The notes: generated from the sequence alone by a model not told the origin. A DNA stretch of 49,812 nt from JBGSZX01 sp964640545 (GCA_964640545.1 CAZXHL010000010.1:1-49812), one strand, 5' to 3'. Positions 33,972 to 43,921 are shown, numbered from the stretch's first letter. Program-made: numbers and translations.

Positions 33972-36227
33972 CTAAGGCTCTTCAGTCTTAAACTCTTCAG
34001 ACAAGAACTCTTCCAGAATCAGTGCCTCTATCAATTGATCTAGAATCTCGTCGGGGATCTCTAGATCGACATCATATAGCTGCACTTTGCCTTCGGGAAG
34101 TTTTTCAAGTGTTGTCGAGGCTTTCACGCCGTTATCGAGATTGCGCTCTACAGTAATGAATTTTTCATCTTCTTTGACCGTTATTTCAGCCTCTGGAAGC
34201 TGAGGCGAGGCTCCAGCGGGAGCGGATGAGGAAGCCGCTTGTTTTTTATAGCTATCTTTGACTTCCTGATTGAGTTCATCAGCTTTCTTGGGGTCGCCGT
34301 TTGGCACAACGGCCGTTAGACCAAACAGCCCCATCAACCATGGCATCACCTGCTCGCGATAGAGCGTAAAGTATTCCCATGAATTGAATTTACTCATGTA
34401 AAAATAAGTTCCAAAATCAAGCCCCGCCAAAAGTAGCGGGCTAGACTTTGGAAGCTTAATCTTCTGACTAAGCTTCTGTGCGATTTTAGGGAGCAACTTA
34501 TAGCGAATCGGATTCTGAATCAGAGTTCTTCTAGCATTCGCCCAAACCGCTGAATGCAGAAAGATAAAAGGAATGGTTTGAAGGGATTTCGCAAGATCTG
34601 GGGTGAAAGACAAAGTTCCGCCCATGGCCAAGAAGATATGATCAAAGCCATGTGTGAAACCGACGAAGGCAATCGTCGAAATCGCCGTCTTTCCAGAAAG
34701 ACCCGCTAGCTTTTTCGCGAAACGCTGAGCCTTAACTTTTCCTCCGGGAAAGACTTCCGTTTTTGAAAGTGTTTTTCCAAACTTCAGATCAGACTTGAAT
34801 GATATTCTACAATTCGCCTCTGCAAATATCGGAGTGAATATTATCGTGCTAGCAATGGCTTCAAAGGGAAATCGATCAAGGCGGTCTTTGTTGGAGTTGA
34901 AGTAAGCAAATAAAGCTCCCCAATAGACCGCTATATCCATAGCGGTCGACTTCAAAACGACTGGATTCTGGAACATGCAAGAGAATTTATCTTTGTGAGC
35001 CCTAGGATCAAAAAGTTGCGTGAATCGACTTTGGAAAAGCTCAAACTGACATTTTCGATCGTCGCAGCTATCCCACTCGCTTTTTATTTTTCCAAAGCTA
35101 GCCTTAGCTCTAGAGGTCCAGGCGTCAATAAACTTTTTATCCGCGTAGGGATCTTGTTTGGCATAGGGAGTGAACTTCTCGTAACGATTTTTAACGAAAG
35201 TACCAAGTGTGATCGATTCTTTTTTCTTGGCGCGTTCTTTAAGGGTTTTAAAATATTGTTCAGAGGGCTCCCCTGTCTCTCTAAGCCAAGAATAGAACTC
35301 GCGAACACGGAAGTTTTCATCAATACGGCTATAGATCAAAACATACTGCGCGACTTCTCGTTGAAACTCCTTAAGTGTCTTAAACTCGCTGATCTTTTTT
35401 TCAACTAGGCCATTATATTGCTCTAGATACTTCTCCTGGCTTTGACGAAGCAGGGTTTTGGCCTCAGCCTTTGTAGCGCCTTCCTTTAAAACGGTCTTGT
35501 TTCGTTGAAAGCGCTTATCGACATAGGAGGTCAACTCCCTAAACTGACGCCATTGCTTCGGCATTTCATGTTCGGGATTGCGCGCGAGCCAATCTAAGAT
35601 CTCAAGACTCCTAGCATCACCTCTCATGTATTTTAAAAAGAAAAAATGCTGAAGCTCACTTTGCACACTCTTCTCATTTGCAAATGTCGCTCGCCCTCTC
35701 GAACGAATAAGACTCAACTGAGCTTCAAGTTCACGATCTACTGCTTTGCTTTTAATGATTTTTAGATTCTTCGCCCCCAACAGCTTGGAGTTCCCAGCCC
35801 AACGTTTGATCCGGCTCATTAGCGCCGTGTTCTGAGTCGCATCTCTTTTGTTAAGGAGAAAATATTCTAGATCAACAAGTGCAGAATAGTATTCATGTTC
35901 AAGGCTGGCATCGCCAGAACTCAACACAAAGTCTTGCTTGGAGATCAATTGCTCTTTCAGATCCTCAACGGACTTAAACGCATCTTCGCTGGAATCAAAT
36001 TTCAGTTTGTTCTGCTCTGCGGCCTCAATCACAGCCCGCAAAGCATCTTTTTCTTCCGCGATTCCCTCGCGAGGTAACTCGACGTAATTGTCTCTAACCG
36101 CATGAAGATCCTTGATGTTTTTCACACACCCCGAGGACTCGACGACCTGAGCCTGAGCCTGCCCACAAAGCATTGAAAATACGAGAAAAAGAGCCTTCTT
36201 TACGAAGATGGACCCAAAGGACTTCAT
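33972..36227 (-). CDS. Large orphan exported/membrane protein
   Basis: A 751-residue protein. A signal peptide ends near AQAQ (residue 27). Residues of about 30-420 are strongly charged and helical, likely coiled-coil or repeat helices in the periplasm. Residues of about 430-640 contain several hydrophobic segments (AVYWGALFAYF, FIFLHSAVWA, PLLLAGLDFGTYFYM, VMPWLMGLFGLTAVV). The last 100 residues are acidic and Pro/Ala-rich. I recognise no family. It is divergent from queA across the second 217-bp element and convergent with the SpoIID-like gene. Confidence 0.7.
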   Translation of the reverse strand: MKSFGSIFVKKALFLVFSMLCGQAQAQVVESSGCVKNIKDLHAVRDNYVELPREGIAEEKDALRAVIEAAEQNKLKFDSSEDAFKSVEDLKEQLISKQDFVLSSGDASLEHEYYSALVDLEYFLLNKRDATQNTALMSRIKRWAGNSKLLGAKNLKIIKSKAVDRELEAQLSLIRSRGRATFANEKSVQSELQHFFFLKYMRGDARSLEILDWLARNPEHEMPKQWRQFRELTSYVDKRFQRNKTVLKEGATKAEAKTLLRQSQEKYLEQYNGLVEKKISEFKTLKEFQREVAQYVLIYSRIDENFRVREFYSWLRETGEPSEQYFKTLKERAKKKESITLGTFVKNRYEKFTPYAKQDPYADKKFIDAWTSRAKASFGKIKSEWDSCDDRKCQFELFQSRFTQLFDPRAHKDKFSCMFQNPVVLKSTAMDIAVYWGALFAYFNSNKDRLDRFPFEAIASTIIFTPIFAEANCRISFKSDLKFGKTLSKTEVFPGGKVKAQRFAKKLAGLSGKTAISTIAFVGFTHGFDHIFLAMGGTLSFTPDLAKSLQTIPFIFLHSAVWANARRTLIQNPIRYKLLPKIAQKLSQKIKLPKSSPLLLAGLDFGTYFYMSKFNSWEYFTLYREQVMPWLMGLFGLTAVVPNGDPKKADELNQEVKDSYKKQAASSSAPAGASPQLPEAEITVKEDEKFITVERNLDNGVKASTTLEKLPEGKVQLYDVDLEIPDEILDQLIEALILEEFLSEEFKTEEP

Positions 36228-36307
36228 AATGTCTATATCTATCGGAATTCCTTAATGAAAGCTGTAGAGCTGAGCCTGCCCAGGAAGCCCCTTTCACCGA
36301 AATTTTA

Positions 36308-36524
36308 ACTGTGCGCGGTAAAAAGTGGAAAGCCTCACGGGCTCAGGCTCTCAATCATTCTAAATATTTGGATTTGTTACTCAGGACAGGGGGAGCGCAG
36401 CCCCCCTCTGGCAAGTTGGCACTTGCCATTCACCCCCATAGTCCTAAGCACAAACCAACTATTTAGAATGATTGAGAGCCCGAACTACGGCTTTTGAGGC
36501 TTTCCACTTTTTACCGCGCACAGT
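36308..36524 (-). repeat. 217-bp hairpin element, copy 2 (MITE-like or structured RNA)
   Basis: The length and terminal 23 bases are identical to copy 1 at 6094-6310, but the orientation is reversed. The terminal inverted repeats are perfect over 30 bp. The inner stem of about 21 bp (GGCTCTCAATCATTCTAAAT and its partner) has no sequence similarity to that of copy 1 yet is equally self-complementary. The core (36368-36458) matches copy 1 on the minus strand, with compensatory changes in its hairpins. GAAATTT occurs directly on both outer flanks, suggesting a decayed target duplication. It fills the divergent gap between the orphan exported gene and queA. Confidence 0.9.
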
Positions 36525-36608
36525 GAAATTTATTGCTGAAGTCAAAAGGTGGCAGGTTTCCCGCCAAAGGCACTTGCCCCACGGCAATCACCTGCTAAGA
36601 CACGCTAA

Positions 36609-37676
36609 GTGAGCGAGTTTAGTGACTTCATATCCGACTATGATTTTGACCTCCCAGAAGAGCTGATTGCGCAGTCTCCTGCAGCAGCGCGTGAAGACGC
36701 AAGGCTTCTTTTGGTGCGGCGCTATCCCGACAAGGGCCAGCCGTTTTTTGAAGATCTCGAATTTCGAGACCTTCCTCTGGTTCTACGCGAGAACGATTTG
36801 GACGATGCCTGCTTTCTAAGAAATCGCAGCGCCGTTCTACCTGCGAGATTCTATGCGACTCGCAGTTCGGGCAGCAGGCACGAGTTTGTCTTGCTTGAAG
36901 AAACAGAAAAAAAGGGTGTGTGGAAATGCATCATTCGCAATTCTGCCAAACTAAATTTCCCTGAAGCGATGAAAGTCGAAGGCTGTGACGAAACCTTCAA
37001 AGCCATCGATGCCGACCACGTCGACCTCGGCAGCTTCTCAAAACCTGTCGATGCCATTCTTGCGCAAATTGGAGAAATGCCACTACCTCCCTACATCAAA
37101 GAGCGCAACGCAGACCGCGATCACAGTCGTTACCAAAGTGTTTGGGCTGACAAAAATGAAAACAAATCGGCGGCTGCCCCAACAGCATCACTTCATTTCA
37201 CCGATGACATGGTCAATGTTTTAAAAGCTGACGGCCACACCTTCGCAGATTGTTTGCTTCATGTTGGACTCGGAACCTTCGAGCCTTTTCGTGGAGACAA
37301 AATTAGCGAACACAAAATGCACAGCGAGAGGTTTTTCATCTCCAAAGAAAACCAAGAAATGCTTCGCTCAGCCATAGACGAATTCCGCCCGATCATTCCC
37401 ATCGGCTCAACAGCCCTCAGAACTCTTGAGTCACTCGATTTGGAATCAGACAAAGTTGCTGACAAAGGCGGTCGCACGGATTTGTTCATCAAGCCTGGCT
37501 TTGATTGCCAATACGCGGATGCCCTCATCACAAACTTTCACCTTCCCCAATCAACTTTATTTGTGATGATGAGTGTTTTTGGTGGAAGCCCGCTCCTCGC
37601 AAAAGCCGCATACAAGCACGCTGTTGAGAAAAAGTATCGCTTCTTTAGCTATGGCGACGCAACACTTTGGATTTAA
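36609..37676 (+). CDS. queA: S-adenosylmethionine:tRNA ribosyltransferase-isomerase QueA
   Basis: A 355-residue QueA, which transfers the ribosyl of SAM to preQ1 at the wobble position to form epoxyqueuosine. It begins with the family pattern SDYDFDLPEELIAQSPAAAREDARLLLV. Later motifs are PLPPYIK, APTASLHFT, HVGLGTFEPFR and NFHLPQSTLFVMMSVFGG, all diagnostic. The start is GTG at 36609. It is followed after 20 bases by the canonical tgt, giving a queuosine operon that runs into the sec genes. Confidence 0.97.
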   Translation: MSEFSDFISDYDFDLPEELIAQSPAAAREDARLLLVRRYPDKGQPFFEDLEFRDLPLVLRENDLDDACFLRNRSAVLPARFYATRSSGSRHEFVLLEETEKKGVWKCIIRNSAKLNFPEAMKVEGCDETFKAIDADHVDLGSFSKPVDAILAQIGEMPLPPYIKERNADRDHSRYQSVWADKNENKSAAAPTASLHFTDDMVNVLKADGHTFADCLLHVGLGTFEPFRGDKISEHKMHSERFFISKENQEMLRSAIDEFRPIIPIGSTALRTLESLDLESDKVADKGGRTDLFIKPGFDCQYADALITNFHLPQSTLFVMMSVFGGSPLLAKAAYKHAVEKKYRFFSYGDATLWI

Positions 37677-37696
37677 TTCTGTGGATCTAAGACGCT

Positions 37697-38884
37697 ATGA
37701 CTAATCTTGCTCCTCGCCGCGTGCAGTTTGAAGAAATTGTTCCCTCCGGCAAAGACGGGAACCTTCAAGCACGCTCAGGAATTCTCAAAACTCCCCACGG
37801 CGACATTCAAACCCCCATTTTCATGCCCGTTGGAACTGCAGGAACGGTCAAAGGCGTCATGCCTCGTGATCTCAAAGAGATGAAGGCCCAAATTATTTTG
37901 GGCAACACCTATCACCTCTGGCTCAGACCCGGCACCGAGACTCTTAAGAAAATGGGTGGCCTCAGAAAATGGATGGGATGGGACGGACCGCTCCTCACAG
38001 ACAGTGGCGGCTTTCAAGTCTTCTCCCTAAGCGAACTGAGAAAAATCAAAGAAGAAGGCGTTGAATTCAAAAGTCACCTCGATGGCAGCAAGCTCTTTAT
38101 GAGCCCTGAAACATCGATCGATATTCAGGAAGCCATCTCAAGCACGATCATGATGGTGCTTGATGTTTGCCCCGCGCTGCCCGCCACTCAAAAAGAACTT
38201 CAAGACGCCATCGACATCAGCAATCGCTGGGCGAAGCGTTGCCTCGAGCATCGCGCCCCGGAAAAAGGTGCGCTATTCGGAATCATCCAAGGCGGGCTAG
38301 ACCGCAAGCTTAGACTTCAGCACATGGAAACCCTCGCCAATATGCAGGCCCAAGATCGCAACGGCCAGCTGCACGAGTTCGACGGACTCGCCCTCGGAGG
38401 CTTTAGTGTGGGTGAAAAACCCACAGAAATGTACCCCGTTTTGGATGACATCGTGTCCCAGATGCCGAAGGACAGACCTCGGTATCTCATGGGCGTTGGC
38501 ACCCCAGTCGATCTTCTCAATGCCGTGGGCAGTGGAATGGATATGTTCGATTGCGTGTTGCCCTCTAGAAACGCCAGAAACGGAACGCTCTACACCTCGC
38601 ATGGCACAGTGCGCATTCGCAAACAGGAGCACACCGATAGCGATATCCCCCTGGATTCACGATGTTCCTGTTACACATGCCAGAATTTCAGTCGCAGCTA
38701 CCTTCGCCACCTCCATAAAGCCAACGAAATCTTGGCCTCCGTGCTCAGCACGATCCACAATCTCCACTTCTTCCTCAACCTCATGGAGCAGTCTCGAAAT
38801 GCTATTGGAGAACACCGCTTTGAAAGCTTCAGAAATGAATGCTTCGATGATTGGCGTGAGGCCCAAGAGGTGATAGATCCGTAG
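37697..38884 (+). CDS. tgt: Canonical queuine/preQ1 tRNA-guanine transglycosylase
   Basis: A 395-residue bacterial TGT that exchanges guanine-34 for preQ1 in GUN tRNAs. It has TDSGGFQVFSLSELRKI (Asp102), MVLDVC, GIIQGG, LGGFSVGE, MFDCVLPSRNARNG (nucleophile Asp285 and the intact tRNA-contact loop) and the zinc motif CSCYTC with a downstream His. It comes directly after queA. Compare the fused paralogue at 2297-4315, which lacks the RNARNG loop. Confidence 0.97.
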   Translation: MTNLAPRRVQFEEIVPSGKDGNLQARSGILKTPHGDIQTPIFMPVGTAGTVKGVMPRDLKEMKAQIILGNTYHLWLRPGTETLKKMGGLRKWMGWDGPLLTDSGGFQVFSLSELRKIKEEGVEFKSHLDGSKLFMSPETSIDIQEAISSTIMMVLDVCPALPATQKELQDAIDISNRWAKRCLEHRAPEKGALFGIIQGGLDRKLRLQHMETLANMQAQDRNGQLHEFDGLALGGFSVGEKPTEMYPVLDDIVSQMPKDRPRYLMGVGTPVDLLNAVGSGMDMFDCVLPSRNARNGTLYTSHGTVRIRKQEHTDSDIPLDSRCSCYTCQNFSRSYLRHLHKANEILASVLSTIHNLHFFLNLMEQSRNAIGEHRFESFRNECFDDWREAQEVIDP

Positions 38885-38902
38885 TCGATCAGGAGGATGA
38901 AC

Positions 38903-39262
38903 ATGATGTTCTCAAAATTGTTTTTTATTTTAAGTGTGGCCACTGTTTCCGTATCTAGCCTTGCGCAAAGCGATGCAGGTGCCCCCCCACCCCCAAATGG
39001 ATTTCTTATGCAATTGCCAGTCATGCTGGCGCTATTTGCGTTGATGTACTTTGTGTTGATTCGCCCACAAAGACAGCAGCAAAAGAAAATTCAGGAGTTT
39101 CAATCTACAGTTTCCAAAGGTGACGAAGTCATTCTCGGCAACGGATTGATTGGCACAATCGTTGGACTCAATGAACGTGTTGCCTCTATCGAAGTTTCTG
39201 ACGGTGTTGAAGTGAAGGTCATTAGATCTCAAATTCAATCACTTGCTAAAAACATTTTGTAG
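38903..39262 (+). CDS. yajC: Preprotein translocase subunit YajC
   Basis: A 119-residue single-span membrane protein. An N-terminal signal-like region precedes the TM segment MLALFALMYFVLIRPQRQQQKKIQEFQS, followed by GDEVILGNGLIGTIVGLNE, typical of YajC. Three ATGs lie close together (38897, 38903, 38906). AGGAGG at 38891-38896 touches the first and is six bases from the second, so I chose 38903. It lies between tgt and secD as in many proteobacteria. Confidence 0.95.
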   Translation: MMFSKLFFILSVATVSVSSLAQSDAGAPPPPNGFLMQLPVMLALFALMYFVLIRPQRQQQKKIQEFQSTVSKGDEVILGNGLIGTIVGLNERVASIEVSDGVEVKVIRSQIQSLAKNIL

Positions 39263-39391
39263 TTTTTTAGAAAATTACAGATAGACTTCTTACTGACCCA
39301 CAGTAGGTATCGATCGCCTTGCTCTGAAATCTCAGTTTAATTTTTCAAAGAGCGAGGCGCACAAAATCTTTTAGAAAAGAGTTAAACGAGT

Positions 39392-41176
39392 ATGAACAAA
39401 AGTATTAAGAACCGCTTTTTTACCAGCATCGCCATTGTTGTGGTTTCCATTTATTTGCTGATTCCAACAATGTGGTCCCTCAACCACCCTGAGACTGCTG
39501 ACAAAATGCCAGACTGGCTCCCCAATGCAGCCATGACACTTGGACTCGACCTTCAGGGCGGTGTTCACATGGTCATGGGCGTGGATCTAGACGGTGTCGT
39601 AGAATCACAACTCAAAGTTTATGCTTCCTCAATTGAACGAACCCTTGAATCAAAAGGCGTGAAGTTCACAAAAGTCACTCCCAACAAATCTAGAGCCCTC
39701 ATCGGTATAGAAGTCGAGGGCGCGGGAGCTGTCACAGCCGTTGATGCCGAGGTCTCTGAGAGATACCAACAAGTCATTGAAGTCGTCGGCGAAGACGCCA
39801 ACTATATTGAACTCCGCCTCTCAAGAACTCACGAAGATGACGTTCGTAGCCGGGCCATCGAGCAAAGTATCGAAACCATCCGTAACCGTATTGACGAGTT
39901 CGGCGTGGCAGAACCCGTCATCTCGAGAAAAGGTGACGACCAAATCTTGGTTCAGTTCCCGGGCGCCAAAGAGCCTGAGCGACTCAAGAGTCTGATCGGC
40001 CAAACAGCAAAACTCACATTCCAAATTGTTCCCGACAGCAATGACCCTGCAAAAAACTCAGAGCTAACTGGCCAACTCGTGAAATGGATCGAAGACGCTG
40101 AGATCGCCGGTGGATACACCCGCGAGAGCTTCCCTAGACTATCTGAATATCGCGAGAGACTTATGGTCGACTTGGCAGACAAACTTCCTAAAGACACTGA
40201 AATTGCTTTTGAGCGCCTCAACAACCCCAACGTTGTTGATGACATCCAACTCAATGCCTACGTCCTCTCTACCAAAAACACATTCTCAGGTGAATACATT
40301 GAAAACGCCTTCGTATCTCTCGACAGTGGATCAAACAACATGGGCCCACAACGCCCAGTGGTTTCTTTCCAGATGAGTCCAGCAGGTGCGCCACTTATGG
40401 GTGATATGACCCGTGAGTTTAAGGGCTACCAAATGGCCATCGTCCTAGACGGCATCATCAAAAGTGCCCCTTCCATTAACGGCGTCATCACCGACAGCGG
40501 ACAGATCACACTCGGTACTGGGAACTTCGACCAAATTTCAAAAGAAGCTCACGACCTTTCCATCGTTCTTCGCGCAGGTGCTTTGCCTGCAAACATCGAA
40601 GTTCAAGAAGAGCGAGTGATCGGCCCAAGCATGGGCCGCGACTCTATCGAAGCTGGTAAGAATGCTTTGATCACGGCCTCTGCCTTGATCTTTATTTTCA
40701 TGATCATCTACTACGGCTGGGCTGGACTTATTGGAAGTGTGGCAACCGTTGCCAACATCTGTATCATTTTCGCAGTGCTGGGCCTCATGGGCGCTACCCT
40801 TACCATGCCTGGTATTGCAGGTATCGTATTGACGATCGGTATGGCTGTGGACGCCTTGATCATCATTTTTGAGCGTATGCGAGAAGAGATAAGGGCGGGT
40901 CGCACCACCCAACAAGTCATTGAGCAAGGCTTTTCACATGCCTTCTCGACCATTCTTGACTCCAACATCACAACGGCCATCGGCGCGTTCATGCTCCTAC
41001 AGTTTGGAACAGGAACCATTCGTGGTTTCTCCCTCACCTTGATTGTAGGTATTGCAACCAACGTCTTTACAGCAACGTTCATGACTCGAAGTTTCTTCAA
41101 GTATCTCAAGAGTGACAACGACGCTGAACTTACAATGGGGCTCAGCAAAAAATCTTTACAGGAAATCGAGGCCTAA
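39392..41176 (+). CDS. secD: Protein translocase subunit SecD
   Basis: A 594-residue inner-membrane protein of the SecDF proton-driven export motor. It has an N-terminal TM segment and the motif LGLDLQGGVHM. The large periplasmic P1 domain includes IRNRIDEFGVAEPVI, followed by QITLG and the C-terminal six-TM region with PGIAGIVLTIGMAVDALIIIFERMREE. It is separated from yajC by 129 bp and from secF by 28 bp. Confidence 0.97.
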   Translation: MNKSIKNRFFTSIAIVVVSIYLLIPTMWSLNHPETADKMPDWLPNAAMTLGLDLQGGVHMVMGVDLDGVVESQLKVYASSIERTLESKGVKFTKVTPNKSRALIGIEVEGAGAVTAVDAEVSERYQQVIEVVGEDANYIELRLSRTHEDDVRSRAIEQSIETIRNRIDEFGVAEPVISRKGDDQILVQFPGAKEPERLKSLIGQTAKLTFQIVPDSNDPAKNSELTGQLVKWIEDAEIAGGYTRESFPRLSEYRERLMVDLADKLPKDTEIAFERLNNPNVVDDIQLNAYVLSTKNTFSGEYIENAFVSLDSGSNNMGPQRPVVSFQMSPAGAPLMGDMTREFKGYQMAIVLDGIIKSAPSINGVITDSGQITLGTGNFDQISKEAHDLSIVLRAGALPANIEVQEERVIGPSMGRDSIEAGKNALITASALIFIFMIIYYGWAGLIGSVATVANICIIFAVLGLMGATLTMPGIAGIVLTIGMAVDALIIIFERMREEIRAGRTTQQVIEQGFSHAFSTILDSNITTAIGAFMLLQFGTGTIRGFSLTLIVGIATNVFTATFMTRSFFKYLKSDNDAELTMGLSKKSLQEIEA

Positions 41177-41204
41177 AAGCCGCGTTAGGAGCTAAGGAAA
41201 TATT

Positions 41205-42131
41205 ATGGAACTTTTAAATCCAAACAAAATTAACCTCAAATTCTCGAAGTATCACAAGCCCATGCTTATACTATCTGCGATCACTACGATCATCGCACTT
41301 GTTTTGCTGTTTGCCCCAGGCATCAACTACGGAATCGATTTCAAAGGCGGAATTGAGGCTCACCTTAGATTCTCAGACAAAACTGACATCGCGACCTTAA
41401 GAACAACTCTCGACCCTGCGCTGACAAATGTTTCTGTAGTTGGTTTCAGTGATGCTGCAAACGAATTCCTCATCACAGCTCAAGAAGATGACAAAGCGTC
41501 AATCACTCAAGCATTAACAGGGGCCCTCACAGGTCATTACGGAGCCGCTTCTGCTGAGACGTGGCAAGTCCTAACAATGGACGTGGTCGGCGCAAAAGTC
41601 GGAGAAGGTTTGTTAAAATCTGCGATCTTAGCGATCGTCTATACTTGTTTGCTCATCACGGTTTTCATGTACTGGCGATTCGACTTGCGCTTTGCGCCTG
41701 GAGCCTTGTTCTGCATTTTCCATGACCTCGTAATTGTGGGGGGCTTCCTAGCCCTTACAGGCATCGAATTCTCCACAACAGTTGTTGCAGCACTTTTGAC
41801 TCTTGCTGGTTACTCCATCAACGATACGGTGGTTGTCTACGACCGTATTCGCGAAACGGAATCCAAGTACCTTGGAAAAACAAAAGTCCAAATCGTGGAT
41901 TACGCCGTAAACTCGACACTCTCACGAACCATCATGACCACAGCCACAACTCTCGTAAGTTGCGCCGTACTCTACTTCCTCGGAGGCATTGCTCTTCGTG
42001 ATTTTGCTGCCACTCTGTTCGTCGGAATTATTGTGGGAACTTACAGTTCGATCTACGTGGCAGCCCCCGTCTACGTTTGGGCCAGTGAGAAATTCAAGAT
42101 TCAAGAAGGCACAGTCGCTACGACTCGATAG
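41205..42131 (+). CDS. secF: Protein translocase subunit SecF
   Basis: A 308-residue inner-membrane partner of SecD. It has the motif GINYGIDFKGGIEAHL after the first TM segment and the conserved TLAGYSINDTVVVYDRIRE in the RND-type core. AAGGA lies before the ATG. It is followed after 18 bp by recJ. Confidence 0.97.
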   Translation: MELLNPNKINLKFSKYHKPMLILSAITTIIALVLLFAPGINYGIDFKGGIEAHLRFSDKTDIATLRTTLDPALTNVSVVGFSDAANEFLITAQEDDKASITQALTGALTGHYGAASAETWQVLTMDVVGAKVGEGLLKSAILAIVYTCLLITVFMYWRFDLRFAPGALFCIFHDLVIVGGFLALTGIEFSTTVVAALLTLAGYSINDTVVVYDRIRETESKYLGKTKVQIVDYAVNSTLSRTIMTTATTLVSCAVLYFLGGIALRDFAATLFVGIIVGTYSSIYVAAPVYVWASEKFKIQEGTVATTR

Positions 42132-42149
42132 TCTTAGAAGGCTGACCTA

Positions 42150-43916
42150 GTGACCCAATCAAACGGCAAAGCTATTTGGAAAGCACGAAAGGCTCCCGAC
42201 TCTAGTCTGGAGCCTTTTGTTTTGGAGTTCGGCAAACTTCTAGGTCCGGTACTTTGGGCCAGAGGATTTGCAACACCAAACGACGATGAGCTCACATCTT
42301 TCCTAGATCCAAAACTACAAGATATTCAATCACCCCTGCTCATGCTCAACATGAAAGAGAGCATTGACCGAATTGTCACCGCGATTCAAAAAAATGAGAA
42401 GATCTGCATCTACTCAGACTACGACATGGACGGAATCGCAGGACTCAGCCTCCTCTATTCCTTCTTCAAAGCCTGCAATGTTTCAAACGTCACACACTTC
42501 CAGCCTCACAGATTCGATGATGGCTACGGACTACATGGCACTGCCTTGGAAAAACTTTACAACGACGGAGCAAGGCTCGTCATCACGGTCGATACAGGCA
42601 CGACAGCCATCGAAGCCATTGCCCACGCCAATACTCTTGGCCTTGATGTCATCATTACGGATCATCACGCCCAGAAAGAAACGTTGCCTGAGACGCCTTG
42701 GCTTATAAATCCAAACCAAAAGACAGACACGAGTGACCTCGGCTACCTATCTGGAACGGGCGTGGCCTTTTATCTTTGCATGGCACTCAGACAGGCCTTA
42801 CGCGAAAAAAATCATTTCAAAGATTTCCCCGAACCTGACCTTAGAGAATGGTTAGATATTTTCTGCCTCGGAACTGTCGGCGACGTCGTCGACCTTAGGG
42901 GCGACAACAGAGCCCTGATCCGCACAGGCCTTCAATACATGGCAAAGACCAAAAGACCGGGACTTAGTGCACTCCTAGAAAGCACCTTAGCGGCAGATCA
43001 AATAAACAGGATCAACACCAGAGATCTCGCCTTCTCAGTTATTCCCAAACTCAATGCAGCCAGTCGAATGGGAAAAGCTGAGCTTTCAACCCAGTTGTTA
43101 CTCACCAGCTTTAGAGACCAAGCGGAATCGCTGGTTTCCGAAATTCTAGAGTTAAATTCGCAGCGGTCGGCAACCCAAGACAAAATTTTTGAAGAAGCAA
43201 ACTTCATGGCCTCAAAACAAAATGAAGCTGGCGATCATGTCATAGTGGTTCATGGCCCATGGCACGAGGGCGTCCTCGGAATTGTAGCTGCCAAGCTTGT
43301 CGAAAATTACGCCTGCCCAGCCATTGTCCTCGGAGAAAATCACGAAGGTGAATTTCCTGTTTTGCGTGGATCCATGAGAACCCCCGCCCCCTACAGCAGC
43401 CTAGAACTTCTAAGCGGAGCCAAAGAATCTTTGATCCAATTTGGCGGGCATCAAGCTGCAGCCGGAATGCAGCTGAAGCTTTCGGAATTCTCTAACTTCC
43501 ACACCGCCCTCAACAAAACCTTTGCCGATAAATACATCGGCCAAACAGAAGATCTATATGTAGAACAAGCCTACGACGCCGAACTCGGTGGCCCCGGCGA
43601 GGTGAGCGTTCAAGACGTGACATCTCTGTCAAAAGCTGAGCCCTATGGAGCCGGCAACCCAGAACCTACATTTTTGCTTCGAAACTACCCTGTGGAAAAT
43701 TTTACTCTCCTGAAAGAAAAGCACTTAAAAGCCAAGAAATCTTTTGGAAGTCCTGAGTTGATTGGATTCAATTTAGCCACGAGTCTCCACAAACTAAAAG
43801 CTGATGGCGTGAAGGCTCTGGATCTTTTGGTCGTTCCAGAATTAAATATTTTTCGAAATCAAGCTCGCCCGCAGCTGAGAATTCAGCATCTGCGCGCCGC
43901 CGAAGCCCAGCTCTAA
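42150..43916 (+). CDS. recJ: Single-stranded-DNA-specific exonuclease RecJ
   Basis: A 588-residue 5'-3' ssDNA exonuclease used in recombination and mismatch repair. It has DHH-family motifs YSDYDMDG, VDTGTT, ITDHH and GTVGDVVDLRGDN, then a DHHA1 part with HEGVLGIVAAKL and FGGHQAAAGM, and a C-terminal OB-like region. The start is GTG with AAGG upstream. It ends 5 bases from the convergent kinase gene. Confidence 0.95.
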   Translation: MTQSNGKAIWKARKAPDSSLEPFVLEFGKLLGPVLWARGFATPNDDELTSFLDPKLQDIQSPLLMLNMKESIDRIVTAIQKNEKICIYSDYDMDGIAGLSLLYSFFKACNVSNVTHFQPHRFDDGYGLHGTALEKLYNDGARLVITVDTGTTAIEAIAHANTLGLDVIITDHHAQKETLPETPWLINPNQKTDTSDLGYLSGTGVAFYLCMALRQALREKNHFKDFPEPDLREWLDIFCLGTVGDVVDLRGDNRALIRTGLQYMAKTKRPGLSALLESTLAADQINRINTRDLAFSVIPKLNAASRMGKAELSTQLLLTSFRDQAESLVSEILELNSQRSATQDKIFEEANFMASKQNEAGDHVIVVHGPWHEGVLGIVAAKLVENYACPAIVLGENHEGEFPVLRGSMRTPAPYSSLELLSGAKESLIQFGGHQAAAGMQLKLSEFSNFHTALNKTFADKYIGQTEDLYVEQAYDAELGGPGEVSVQDVTSLSKAEPYGAGNPEPTFLLRNYPVENFTLLKEKHLKAKKSFGSPELIGFNLATSLHKLKADGVKALDLLVVPELNIFRNQARPQLRIQHLRAAEAQL

Positions 43917-43921
43917 ATATC

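Noticed and set aside
36228..36608. preQ1 riboswitch in front of queA
   Set aside because: The region is almost filled by the 217-bp element, whose other copy precedes no queuosine gene. No preQ1 aptamer pattern was seen.
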